Positions 38,101-50,100 of a DNA stretch of 64,000 bases are shown here, in pieces. Numbering within the stretch: the stretch's first letter is position 1; every line of letters begins with the position of its first letter. A program made the translations under genes and the position numbers. This DNA is from Forficula auricularia. Taxonomy: Eukaryota > Arthropoda > Insecta > Dermaptera > Forficulidae. The stretch covers positions 868,001 through 932,000 of the forward strand of contig JALMQS010000435.1 in NCBI GenBank assembly GCA_024734495.1. Reading direction: 5' to 3'. The notes under the pieces were generated by a model. It had not been told where the DNA came from and ran no database searches. It was given only the letters and a program-made list of their open reading frames with translations.

Positions 38101-41100
38101 TACAAGATAAGAGAAGTAAAATAATAACAGACGAAAGAAACCAATAAGACGAGAATTGCTCAAGCGAAAAAGAACAAACAAAAATTATTATGCTTCTCAT
38201 CAATTAGGAGGAGACCTTAGAAATGTAGAGCTACATGAAAATATTTAAGATTAAATGGGCATATAGATTTATAAATGAGTAAGTTCTATACAAATTCTAT
38301 CCTCTTGTTGAAAATTCGCGTTTCCACCGCCTCAAGGGATAATTCTTCCCTTTCGGAAGAAATTAGCGCGAAATTTGAATGAGGTTTGGTTGCAAGCGCA
38401 ACAAGCAATTTATAAATTAAATAAGGAACTAGAAAGAAATCATGCTTCACAGATATCTGGTGCCAACCGGCAAGTGAACCCGAAACAGTGGTATTGGTGG
38501 TGCGATGCTCTGACCATTGAGTCACAGATACGACAATGAGGAAGGATGTTATTTTGAATATTCCCTCGGTTTCAGGAAGTTCTTGATAAAATTTGAGAAA
38601 AGATGAGATTATAGAAAAGAAGAGCATCTATATCTATATGATAGGGCACAAATTGAGAGACGGAGGATTTTTGAGAGATATTCTTGAGGTAGACTAAGAT
38701 TAGCATAATTTCCCAGATAATGAAAGATTTATGATGTGGGACTATTAGAAAAGTGAAAGAGTTGCCATGGATAGAGTTGAATGGAGGCGAGCTGTTGAGT
38801 CAAACCAGTCTTCGGACTTAAATGATGATGATGATGATGATAATGACTATTTTTTAATTATTCGAAAATAGAAAATATTATTTCTTAGGCATAAAAAAGA
38901 ATACAAAAATTTAAAAATACCTATAATCATGGCTGGAATAGCGATTCCGGCAAGAAGTCCAATACCCACTGGAGCTCCGACAAGCGTACCTAACTGCCAG
39001 AGAAGTTTCTTTTTACGGGACCAAGGTTTTTTTCCCCAAAATGTGCAGCCGGACGGACTAAAAGATAAATCAGATAATTAAAGAATAGCTAAAGTACTTT
39101 GGTTTTAATTTTGGTGTTGTAATGATATTAAAAGTTCTTTGATATAGATAAACTATAGGGTAGATCAGGGGTCGGCAACAAATTTTTAGATAAGGGCCAA
39201 ATTAATACAGTAAAATTTTCAGGCGGGCTTCATATAGCAATAGCGTTGATAACGGGACTTTGTTTTGCCGACACTGGTTAAAACACAAAATAATGCTCGA
39301 CTCTTTAAGTTGAAATAAAATTAAAAAAAAAAATTAATTCTTTTAAATGTATTTAGTGTTTTAATTATGAAATATCGTGTTAAATATATATAAATTTAGA
39401 TTATTACTAGAGTTCTCGATGGACCAAAGGTTACCGACTCCTGGTGTAGGTAAATGAATGGAAAAATTTGTGAAAACTTTGAGAATTATACTAAACTTAA
39501 AATTTTAAGTTTATAAATACAGTGGAACCTCAGTTGTCGAACATAATTTCCTAAAAGCTGTCCGGAAATCGATTTGTTTGAAAAGTGAAATCATATTTCC
39601 ATAAAAATTATTGAGAAATGAATTAATCCGTTCCCGAACCCCAGGGGATTGCTTATTTTAACCTTTATATAAGTACTTCATCCATAAAATCTTAGACAAA
39701 AAGAATGAAAACAATAATTAGATCAAATATAGACTTTAATCGAATGTGATCTTTGTTTAGTGAGAACTTTAATTCTTTTTATAACATCAGTTCAGCCTCT
39801 TTATTTTTTTCTTTCCTTTATAATATGTATATTTATATAAGTGCAAGTATTGTATTCTTTAAGCATGATAAAATTTTTATAATTTTTCTAATTAATATAA
39901 CAACAGCGCTTATTTGAAAAAGATATTTATCGCGAGACTACTGCGGATTACGCTATTGGAGTCTGCGGAGTCTTAAGTATGGACCAAGAGAGAAAAAGAT
40001 GTGATCCACTTAGCTACAATCCAACGTCATTTCGCGTATAGCACGCTAGACATTCGGATGGATCACCAAGTGAATTTGAAATCTCAGATGTTATATATTT
40101 AATCTCCCAGTCCAGAGCGCTCGGTCTATTAGCATGTATGTTAGATGCTTGCCATAAATTAATCGAATGTTTTCTACGTTTGATTCAATCGCGAATCAAA
40201 TGTAGGGAATTTTTGTCAAATATTGAGTGAAAATAATATTTGAACTTATATATTTCTAACTTGAAATAATGATCTTAAATAAATTTGTATAATTTTTCTA
40301 ATTAATATAACAAAGAATAATTGCTATATCAATGAGAATTGTTTTTGACCGCGCTTATTTGAAAAAGATATTTATCGCGAGACTACTGCGGATTACGCTA
40401 TTGGAGTCTGCGGAGTCTTAAGTCTGGACCAAGAGAGAAAAAGATGTGATCCACTTAGACACAATCCAACGTCATTTCGCGTATAGCCCGCTAGACATTC
40501 GGATGGATCACCAAGTGAATTTGAAATCTCAGATGTTATATATTTAATCTCCCTTTACTCATGATCTTCACACTTTGAGGTATTTTATTCTAGGAGAAAG
40601 TAATTATTAGCCTTAATAGATATAAATAAATTTTGAAAAAAGGGTGTTTCAAAATAGAATAGTTTTTTGCAAAATCGATGTTCTTATCAAATAAACTGCT
40701 CACAAATTGAAATGAACCAGTTACAAAAATTCAGATTTTTTAATGGTAATTATTTGTTCGACTTGTCAATGGCGTAGCAAACATAACTGGCGCCCGAGAC
40801 ACGACACTTTGTTGGCGTCCCCTCCCCCTTCCAGAAACACATATAGTAATATAATATAGTATATCTTGTTTTTTTTGTAGACCATTTGGCGTGCCCCTCT
40901 GCGAGTGACGACCGGGGCATGATAGAGCCCCTTGGCCCCCCACTCGCTACGCCTCTGCGACTTGTAAAGAATAAATATTTGCTTTTAACACTCGTTCAGG
41001 TGTCTTTATTTTCAACACAAAACCCATTACTATTGAATAATTAAGGTTTTAAAGTCAAACAATTAATTACCATTAAAAAATCTGAATTTTTGTAAGTCCA

Positions 41101-44100
41101 CTTCAATTTGAGAGCAGTTTAGTCTAATGTCCTTAATGAGCATAAATTATATCATGATTGTAATTAATGGAGGAGAGTTTATTTTGGGCGTATCGCGAAA
41201 CATCTATAATCATTTTTCCAAAATATGTGCGTTTATCAAGAAATTATATGTTCTTTAATGACCATGATTTTAATCAAATGAAATTGAGGAGAGAAGAGGA
41301 AATGTTTCGTAAACGTGTAAAACGCCATTATATCTCAATAAATGTAAGTCATAGATAGCGCAATAAAATTTTAAATTTAAGTTGGGAATAGACGAGAAGA
41401 AATTCAGCAAAGTTTTAGTTCAAATTAGAGAGAAGGGGCTCCAAGCATTCTCTTGCCACACTGGATGCAATTCAGAAACGAGCACTTAAACTAATAGGAG
41501 ACCCAGCCCTAACAAACCCACTCGACTCCCTGGCCTACCGAAGAACCGTTTCTGTCCTTTCCCTGTACTACAGATATTATCATGGTGTCTGTTCAGTAGA
41601 GCTGAAATCAATTATCCTCCCTAACGACCTCTTTGCTAGGGACACGCGATTTTCGAAAGCTCAGCACCAACACCACCACTTCTCTGTCAAATTGGATAAA
41701 AGCCGAACCAACTCTTTTATCCCTATAACCTCAAGAGACTGGAACTCACTTCCAGCCACCGTCTTCCCCTCAACTTATAACCTTCAGCTGTTTAAGACCC
41801 GCATCCACAGACACCTTCAACTCCTACCCAGCCCATAAAATCCCCTCTTCTTCTTCTTTTCACGATGGAGGGGCCAACCCAGGCCTTTAGGGGATGCACC
41901 TTTTTGGTGTATCTCCTTGTCTCATCAATATCATTATAAAAAAAAAATAGTTTAAGGAAAAGTCTTGTGTACACGTAGGGAAGACTAGACGTCGCAGATT
42001 ATTTTGAGCTTATTGTCTCGATGAACCTTTACGAAAAACCTAATTGTCCGGGTTTTCATAGCTGAGTATAAACGTAGTATTTAGGGGCCGTCCTTGAAAT
42101 GCGTCAAGCTAAATCCAGTCATTTATCATTTAGTCATTTAGTTATCCGCCCCCCCCCCCCCCCCCCTTGTCACAGTTCGTCACATTTTTGTAAATCGCCA
42201 AGATACTTTTGTATAAATTTCAGTAAAATACAAGTATATTCCTAAAATTATATTTATTTTAAAAAAATAAAGTTTTGTGAGTACAAAATACAAAATAATT
42301 AATCGAAAACGAATAAACGTATACAGCGTCCATATACATAGATTAATAAACAACGAATGAAACAAAACACTCGAATATGGCTCTCATGTGGAGAGAGGTC
42401 TCCAAGCATTCTCTTGCCACACTGGATGCAATTCAGAAGAGAGCAATTAAACTAATAGGAGACCCGACACTAACTAACTCACTCGACTCCCTGGCTCACC
42501 GAAGAACCGTCTCTGCCCTTTCCCTGTACTACAGATACTAACATGGTTTCTGTTCAGTCGAATTGAAATCAATTATCACCCCTTAACCCCTCTTTACTAG
42601 AAACACGCGGTTTTCGAATGATCAGCACCATCAGCTGTCAAATTGGATAAAAATCGAATCAGAGCTTTCGCCAACTCTTTTATCCCTATGACCTCCAGAG
42701 ACTGGAACTCACTTCCAGCCACCCTCTTCCCCACGACTTATAACCTTCAGCTGTTAAGACCCTCATTCACAGATACCTTCGACTCCTACCCAGCCCATAA
42801 GATCCCTCTTCTTCTTCTTTTCACGATTGAAGGGCCAACCCAGGCCTTTAGGGATGCACCTTTTTGGTGTATCTCCTTCTCACATGAATATAATTTAAAA
42901 AAAAAAAAAAAAACATTACTTTATAGTTCTTCAAACGAAATCACTGGAGAAATATCGACAATCGGGCGACGAAGAGAGTTCTTTTGATTTTATCCATAAA
43001 GATAACCCCCCCAACCATCAAGAATCTATCCAGTTGTTTTTTTGTTTGTGCGTATGTTGTTTTGTCATTACATAATTATTTTCTTATCGTGTTATCGTGT
43101 TTCGTATTAATCTGTATACAAATAATAACATAATAATTCCTATACAAAGATTTAATACTGCTATCTTTCGAATTTAAAACCAATAAATCAGATTTAAAAT
43201 CATTAAGGTTCATTTAGCTTAACTATTATGTTATTTGACGTTGTAAAAGTGAAAAATAAAATTATCGTTGTTAAAAGAATAATAATAAGTCGGTAAAGTG
43301 GGAGTCGAATTGTATGATGTATGAGCCTCGTCCCATCTCAATTGGCCCACCAATATTTTTTCTTTTTAAATAAAATTATGCTAATTCACGGTAAATTTAA
43401 TTTAAATATATATTTTTATTATCATTTGGAATAACATTTTAAACAATTTAAAACATTTTATTGTAACATTTAACTTAAAATTATTTTTTAATTGTTAAAA
43501 CATTTTTATATAAAAAATGGTTCTTTGCTTTTCACGAATTTTTTTTTTTTTTTAAGAATCTTTGAATATGTGAAATAATCAAGTAGGCTTTGCCTTTTTC
43601 CAACAAAAGAAAGTTTGTTTTGTTTATTATTAATAAAAATGATTCGTGGAAAGGTTGTTGATGAAAAAATTCGCTCAATTATTATCAATTTATTTAAAAA
43701 GGGAAAATAAAAACGCTGAAATTGGCGATCTAGTTAATTTATCAAAGTTTACTGTCAGAAATATTATTCGAGTTTATAAAACAAAGGGTACAATAGCTAC
43801 AAAACCTCGGTATGCGTCGAAATCCAAAATATCAGATGCTGATAGACGGGCATTAAAGAAGATTATTAGAAAAAACAGTCGTGGGAACTATGGTGAATTA
43901 TCTGTTCTTTGGAGCGATGCTGTGGGGTGAAGTGTTTCAAGATCCACGTGCCATAGAGAAGCCCTTAAGTTAGGTTTTAAAACTTACAAGGTAATTTTAT
44001 TGCAACTTATTCCAAATTTTTTTTTGTAATTTTACTAATTTTTTTTAGGCGAAAGAAAAGCCACTCTTGACATTAAAACAAAAGAAAAACCGGCTTAAAT

Positions 44101-47100
44101 GGGCTAAAAGTCACATTAATTGGACGAGTGATGAATGGAATAGTGTCCATTGGAGTGATGAGTCTCGTTTTGAAGTTTGTGTTGGGGTCAATCGAAGCAG
44201 AGTTATTCGTCAGAAAAATGAAGCTTTCAATTCAGATTGTTTAAAAAAGAAAGTAAAATTCCCTGCTCCAGTTATGGTATGGGGTTCAATGTAATGTCTG
44301 CTAGAGGTGTTGGAAAACTTCACTTCAGTGATGGAATTGTAAACACCAATAAATATTTAGAGATTTTAAAAAATCGTTACTTCTAACAATGGCAGATGCA
44401 TTGCAGAATAATAATAATTTTGTGTTCCAACAAGATGGGGCGGCCTGCCATACATCAAGAAAATCTTTAAAATGGCTTTCTGATCATAATGTTCCACTTT
44501 TGGAGTGGGTGGCAAACAGTCCCGACTTGTCACCAATAGAAACTCTTTGGCACACAATGAAAAAGCTATTACGAATGCAACCAGCTAGAAACGTAGTCGA
44601 ATTAAAACACAAACTTCAAAATATTTGGGATACTTTCACTCAAGATGAGTGTCAAAACTTAATAAGTACGTTGTCCAAAAGAATTCAAGCCGTAATTAAA
44701 AATAAAGGCGACGTCACACAGTGGTAAAGGTTTTGGATTTTGTATGTTTTCCTTGTTTAAAATGTTGTTCCAAATGATAATAAAAATAAATATTTAAATT
44801 AAATTTACCGGGAATTAGCATAATTTTATTTAAAAAGAAAAAATATTGGTGGGCCAATTGAGATGGGACGGGGCTCGTATATGTTATCCTTGAGATATCA
44901 AATTCGTTCTTTGAAGGTGATAAGGGGAGAATGAAGAAATTCGAATAATTTTCAAATAAAGCTATTGCTAAACGCCGACTGTACAAAAATAATTTAAAAA
45001 TGGAAAATTTGAGGCTTTCTCATATCGTCAATTTAAAGAGAAATAAATTTAAAAATATTAAACCTAATTCTGCTTAAAGAGATCTTTACAGAGATAGCTC
45101 ATAGCACATAATAAAAAATATTTTTTCGATCTTACTCAAAATAATCAATCGATTAAAATTTTAATACAATTCTTGATTTCGGGGAAAATTAATAAATATA
45201 ACTTGTAAATTTCAATTTTGTAACTTATTTATTTTACGAGATATATTGCTCTGACAGAGTGACAGACAATGTAGCGAAATAGAGTCCTGTTTCTTTTTAA
45301 ACAGAACCCTAAAAAATAACAAAACATGAAGAATATCAAGAAAAGACAGTGCAAATTGGATTAGAAGATTGCACTGAATGGAAGCTACCGCGTAAGTGAT
45401 GCACTCCCGTAGTACATCTCATCCCGCGGAGAAAATGGTTGTCTGTTCAAGAGCCGAGATTCTGTTTAGAAAATATATTCGAGAAACGTAGTTCCACTGT
45501 ATATATTATTAGTTAAATGAAAACTTGAAAAAATACTTTAAATGGGAGAAATTATTCAAGGAACTTAATTGACATTATTTAAAGGTGGAAATAGACTATA
45601 CTACCTTAAGTAGTGCAAATCACTAATTTCTTTCATGCAAAGCCAACAAAATTCAGCTCCACATACTGCACATGTCATATGATTACATGATCCATCATCC
45701 ATTTTAACTATATATACTTGGCATCGAGGGCAAGGTTTGATATCATCTCCTAAAATAAAGAAGATAATATTAGTGCTTTCTGTTTATGAAATTAAATAAT
45801 AAATAATTAAAAAGAGGCAAGTAAACAGTAGGGTTCTCAAATAAAACTAAGAAAAGGTCAATGAATGTAAAACTAATTTTGAATAGAAAAAAACATTAAA
45901 AGAAAAAGAAATAATCAAATTGTCAGTATTAAAGATTGGAAATCACTAAAAAAACTTAAATAAGTTATTTTAATTGGAGAAATATTTCACGTTGAAAGAG
46001 CGATGATAAAATTAAAAAATTGGTCTAGATTATTTAAAACGTTTCAGTTTCTAATTGCCAAGTCGTTTTCAAGTGATTATAAATATAGATCGAGTCAGTT
46101 CAGCCACATTAGTCTGTTAAAATAGGTGGGGTAGAGTTTCCAATAGCACTTCATTAGTGAAATGATGACATTAATATCAACAACTTGACAATCAATCTGG
46201 CTGAATTGACTAAAATTCGGGGTTAACGAGAGAAAGAATTATCCGCAGGCTCGAGCTTTTCAGAGAGTACGAATTCGTGAAAGTAAACTTTAAAAACTAA
46301 AGTGGCAGCGGTGGTTGTAAGACTTTATGCATAAACATTTGAAATATTAATATGATATTTATTAGATGGAAATAAATGGCTATTTTTGAATTTAAAATGT
46401 CTTCCAACAATTTTGTCAATCTTCCAGTATCAGTAGAGAATCGATGATCATTTTTTATTTTAAGGTAGTTGTTTCGCGACAATACTAGCAAAAAGTTAAT
46501 GCTAGAGTATATAGAACAGACAATAAGGATTCATAATTCATAAGCCCAAAACTTTTTGCTGTTTATGTACCACTACTAGCCAATCCCGTGCTCGTTTGAC
46601 AAATCTGGCAACACTGTCCGAGCTTGTATATATTTTATCATAGAAATTTCAGATAAATTACATTATAAAGGGAGATTTATAAAAAAAAAGTTCTTAATAA
46701 GCGATTGAAAGCTGTTGCGAAAATAGCTGAAAAAAAGTCAAAAAAATTACTAAAATTAACCCACTTTTTAGGTTAAATAAATGCGTTGTTGCCAGCTTGT
46801 TTTTAGTGTAAATTTTTCATTATACATTTTTAATTATTTATTCATTAATATCTCAGAAACTGTGTTGTAACTATGAATTAAAATTTTCTTAAAAAATGTA
46901 TTAGTAATTGTTCAGGTTGGTTTAGTTTTTTATAACAATGGTAAGAAGAGTTTCTTAATTATAATTAAATATGTATGTATACTTTCCGATATCCCGTATA
47001 GTACAATGTATAAGAGTCTGAAAAGTCTATCTTTGGAATTTAATATCTCCGGAACTATATTGTTCATAAATTTCGTTTTGCCATCAATCGATGCAGAAGT

Positions 47101-50100
47101 ATTTAAATAATAATCTTTCTAAATTTCAAAAAAATCCTAAGAAAACTCATATGGTGAATCAACTACCTTAAGTCGATTTTTCCATGACTTCATCAATGGT
47201 TACCAATTATGGTCGACATTTTAAAAATGCAATGTAGAAAAGTTATTCCACCAGTATTAGGTAAGAATCGATAGATATTTTTTACTGTGAATCGATTTCC
47301 CCAAGTGAAGGGAAATTGAAAATAACTCCTAAGCAAATAGGGTCATTAGTGAGTTGCTCACTCCGAACCCGAAATCTATCCCTGGCTTTGTTCAGACTAT
47401 TTCAATTATCACTTGAAAGCAGTTTGTTAATAAACTAGAAAATATAAACGAATTTCCTAATTTCACCAAGACTGTCCAGTCCGAAAGAATTCTCCAGTAC
47501 ATCAATCACCAAAGTCTCAACAATAGATTATTTTTTTTACTTAGTAGTTTAAACACATAAATAATAAGAAATCTTGAATTTTAATCGAATTTTAAATAAT
47601 AAATAAAAAGTGAAATAGGAGGAAATATACACAATAAATAATTTTTACTATGATGAGAATCTTGACTGAAGCTAATACTAGAAGATCGAACGTTAGGCGA
47701 TCGCTGAGCACGTGCAGAATCACAAGTTTGATTTGGATGCCATTCTGCTTTGCAGTGGTAACAAAAATAAGCATTACATCCTGGTCTTTCACATTTGAGT
47801 TTTGGGCAGCTTGCACACCCAGTAGCAATAACCGCATAACTAAAAAAAATTATAAATTTCGTAAAACTTTTATAGTATTTTCTAATTAAAATATATATTT
47901 TGATTAGTTCAAATCAAGAAGAAATTCCACATTCAGTTTAGATTAATTATTTTTAAATATTTTAAAATAATTACCTGCAATCTGGCGCAGGGCACCAACG
48001 ACTGTCTGGTTCGATTGCTAAAACTCTTCGCACCATAAAATCTTCATATTTTTCATATTGCTGAGGATTATTTAAAATCATCCGGATATCTTTAAATAAA
48101 AAAACAGAAATTTTAATTTGAAATGATTTCTTGTCGAGAGTCGCATAGTTGTTGATTTTTATGAGAAAACCAATGAGGGAGTTCTCTGCTTGATACAAAT
48201 AAACATATACCTAAATATAAATGAATAGATATATATATATAATTTTATTTGATAGACACTATATTTCCTAAAACTTTATCTTCATTTTTCAGTCTTTCTT
48301 ATAATTTTATATTATTATAATTGTTTTTGGTGCTTGAGTACCTTCGCATGAAGTGGTTTATTAATATTCATATTATATATTGAGATCTAGTGGAACCACT
48401 TGATGCGAAGGTACTCATGCACAGAAAACAAATGAAATACGAGATGTGATTAGAAACATTTAAGACAGGAGTCACCACTGGTCTATACGAAGAGATGGGT
48501 TTCCTGTTTATGCGAAAATGAAAGCTTGTTTACTTGTTTTGTGCTTGAAATGTTCTAAAAATATCACCGCGGAATGTTTGTTCAGTAGAGTGACGGTCTG
48601 GTAAGTGAAGACGTGTTTTCGGTTCTCGATGGGTTTATAAAACGAAACAAAGAGTTTGTGTAAAATTTTGTATTAAAACCGGAAAATCAGCTTCGGAGAG
48701 TAATGACCTTTTGAAAACAGCTTTCGAGAATAAATATCTGAGCCGATCAAATGTTTTTATCTAGTTCAATAGATTTAAAAATGGCCGCGAATCAATTGAT
48801 GATGATCCCCGGTCTCCCAGACCTGCAACTTCAATAACCAACGAAAAGGGGGTAAAATTCACCTAGGAGGCAAACAGTCAATCAGGAATACTATAAAAGT
48901 GTCCTTAAGAGTTTGCGCGAAAATATGCGGAAGAAAAGGGCTGGACTCTGGCGAGACAAGAATTGGATTTTCAAATTATTGGATAAAAAATACTTGGTAG
49001 GTTTCACATTAAGATATAAAAATAAAACGAATTTATTTTTGGAGAGTCTTTAATCTCGATATATATATTTCGGGTGGCTAACTCATCTTCAGGAGCAACA
49101 GAGGGTAACTGACCTGGATGAGTTGAATTTGAATACAAGTTAATGGTAAAATTTATTTTTAAATAACAAGGGTAAATATTTAAAATTAGGGGAGGGAGAA
49201 AGGTAGGAAGTCTATTTTGTTTAATTTTGAATGGCCTTCTGAGAAATGAGGATCTATACTCAGGCAGGTGTAGGGGGGGGGGGGGGGGGAAGAATTAATG
49301 AAAACAAAATTGCAAATATTTAAAGAATGTAATCAATGATTGTACTTTTCTTAACTTCTAAATGATTATTTAGTATATTCGTTTTATTTGAGAGTTTATT
49401 TTATTTCAGTTGACTCTAAAAAATCTAAACGTAACCCCTTTCTTTCGAAATGTAAAGGTGGCTAATAGAAGAGGTGTGTTTATTCAAATGTAGATGATTG
49501 GCGAAGGTAGAAGTAGATTCCATATTAATATCATCTGATCTGTTAAGACTATTAAAAGCTCTTTCATGTTCCGAGTAGCGAGTTCTAAAAGAGCGTCCGG
49601 TTTGTCCTATGTAGATCGCAATTGTCACAAGTCAATTTATATACACCTGATTTATCTAATTTGTCAATTTTGCCTAATTTATTATTAATTAGTTGTGAAC
49701 CTAAAGTGTTTTTATTATATAAAGCAGGAGTTATACCAGATGTTCTAAGAGTTGAAGCTATAGGGTTTATCACGTGGTTCGAACCTACCAAGTATTTTTT
49801 ATCCAATAATTTAAAAAATGTTTCACCAAGTACCAACACCAAATTCCTTAAAAACAATTGAATTTTCCACCACAATAACGCACTGGCTCATTGTGCGCTC
49901 TTGGTATAATCAGGGAATTTTTGGCAAAATTCCTGTGCTTCTACTGATCTAGCCGACTGCCGACTTATACCCAAACTCTTTATTCCGATTTTTCATCCAT
50001 TTTCGAAATCGATGTTTATTTATATCAAGTAGACATTCTCATTGATTTTCTCTTAAAAGAGATTTTAGTATTGAATAAAAATAAAAATATTAAATATACA

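Larger units (their letters stand above)
39520..45499. mobile_element. pogo-like element ends (TIR pair, TA flanks)
   Basis: CAGTGGAACCTCAGTTGTCG starts at 39,520 and its relative, inverted (TCTCGAATA...GTTCCACTG), ends at 45,499; both are flanked by TA. The interior holds LINE copies and a Tc1 insertion, and no pogo transposase was seen. It could be one old element or two separate MITE ends. Confidence 0.4.
48964..49930 (-). mobile_element. Penelope-like element fragment
   Basis: The minus strand encodes a GIY-YIG endonuclease relic (49,425-49,875), followed 3' by non-coding sequence with a poly-C run (about 49,268-49,288) and a hammerhead-like core at 49,067-49,092. The 31-base segment at about 48,975-49,005 (GGATAAAAAATACTTGGTAG) reappears inverted at about 49,785-49,815, so part of the element end is inverted relative to the body, as Penelope insertions often are. 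The RT domain is missing. Confidence 0.75.

Noticed and set aside
38460..38530. A tRNA gene
   Set aside because: A- and B-box-like text is present but acceptor and anticodon arms do not pair; called a SINE head.
38286..38627. 113-residue minus-strand ORF
   Set aside because: It overlaps the tRNA-derived SINE and RTE relic; its length is chance.
47650..47889. Plus-strand ORF opposite RNF19 exon d
   Set aside because: Shadow of the IBR exon on the other strand.
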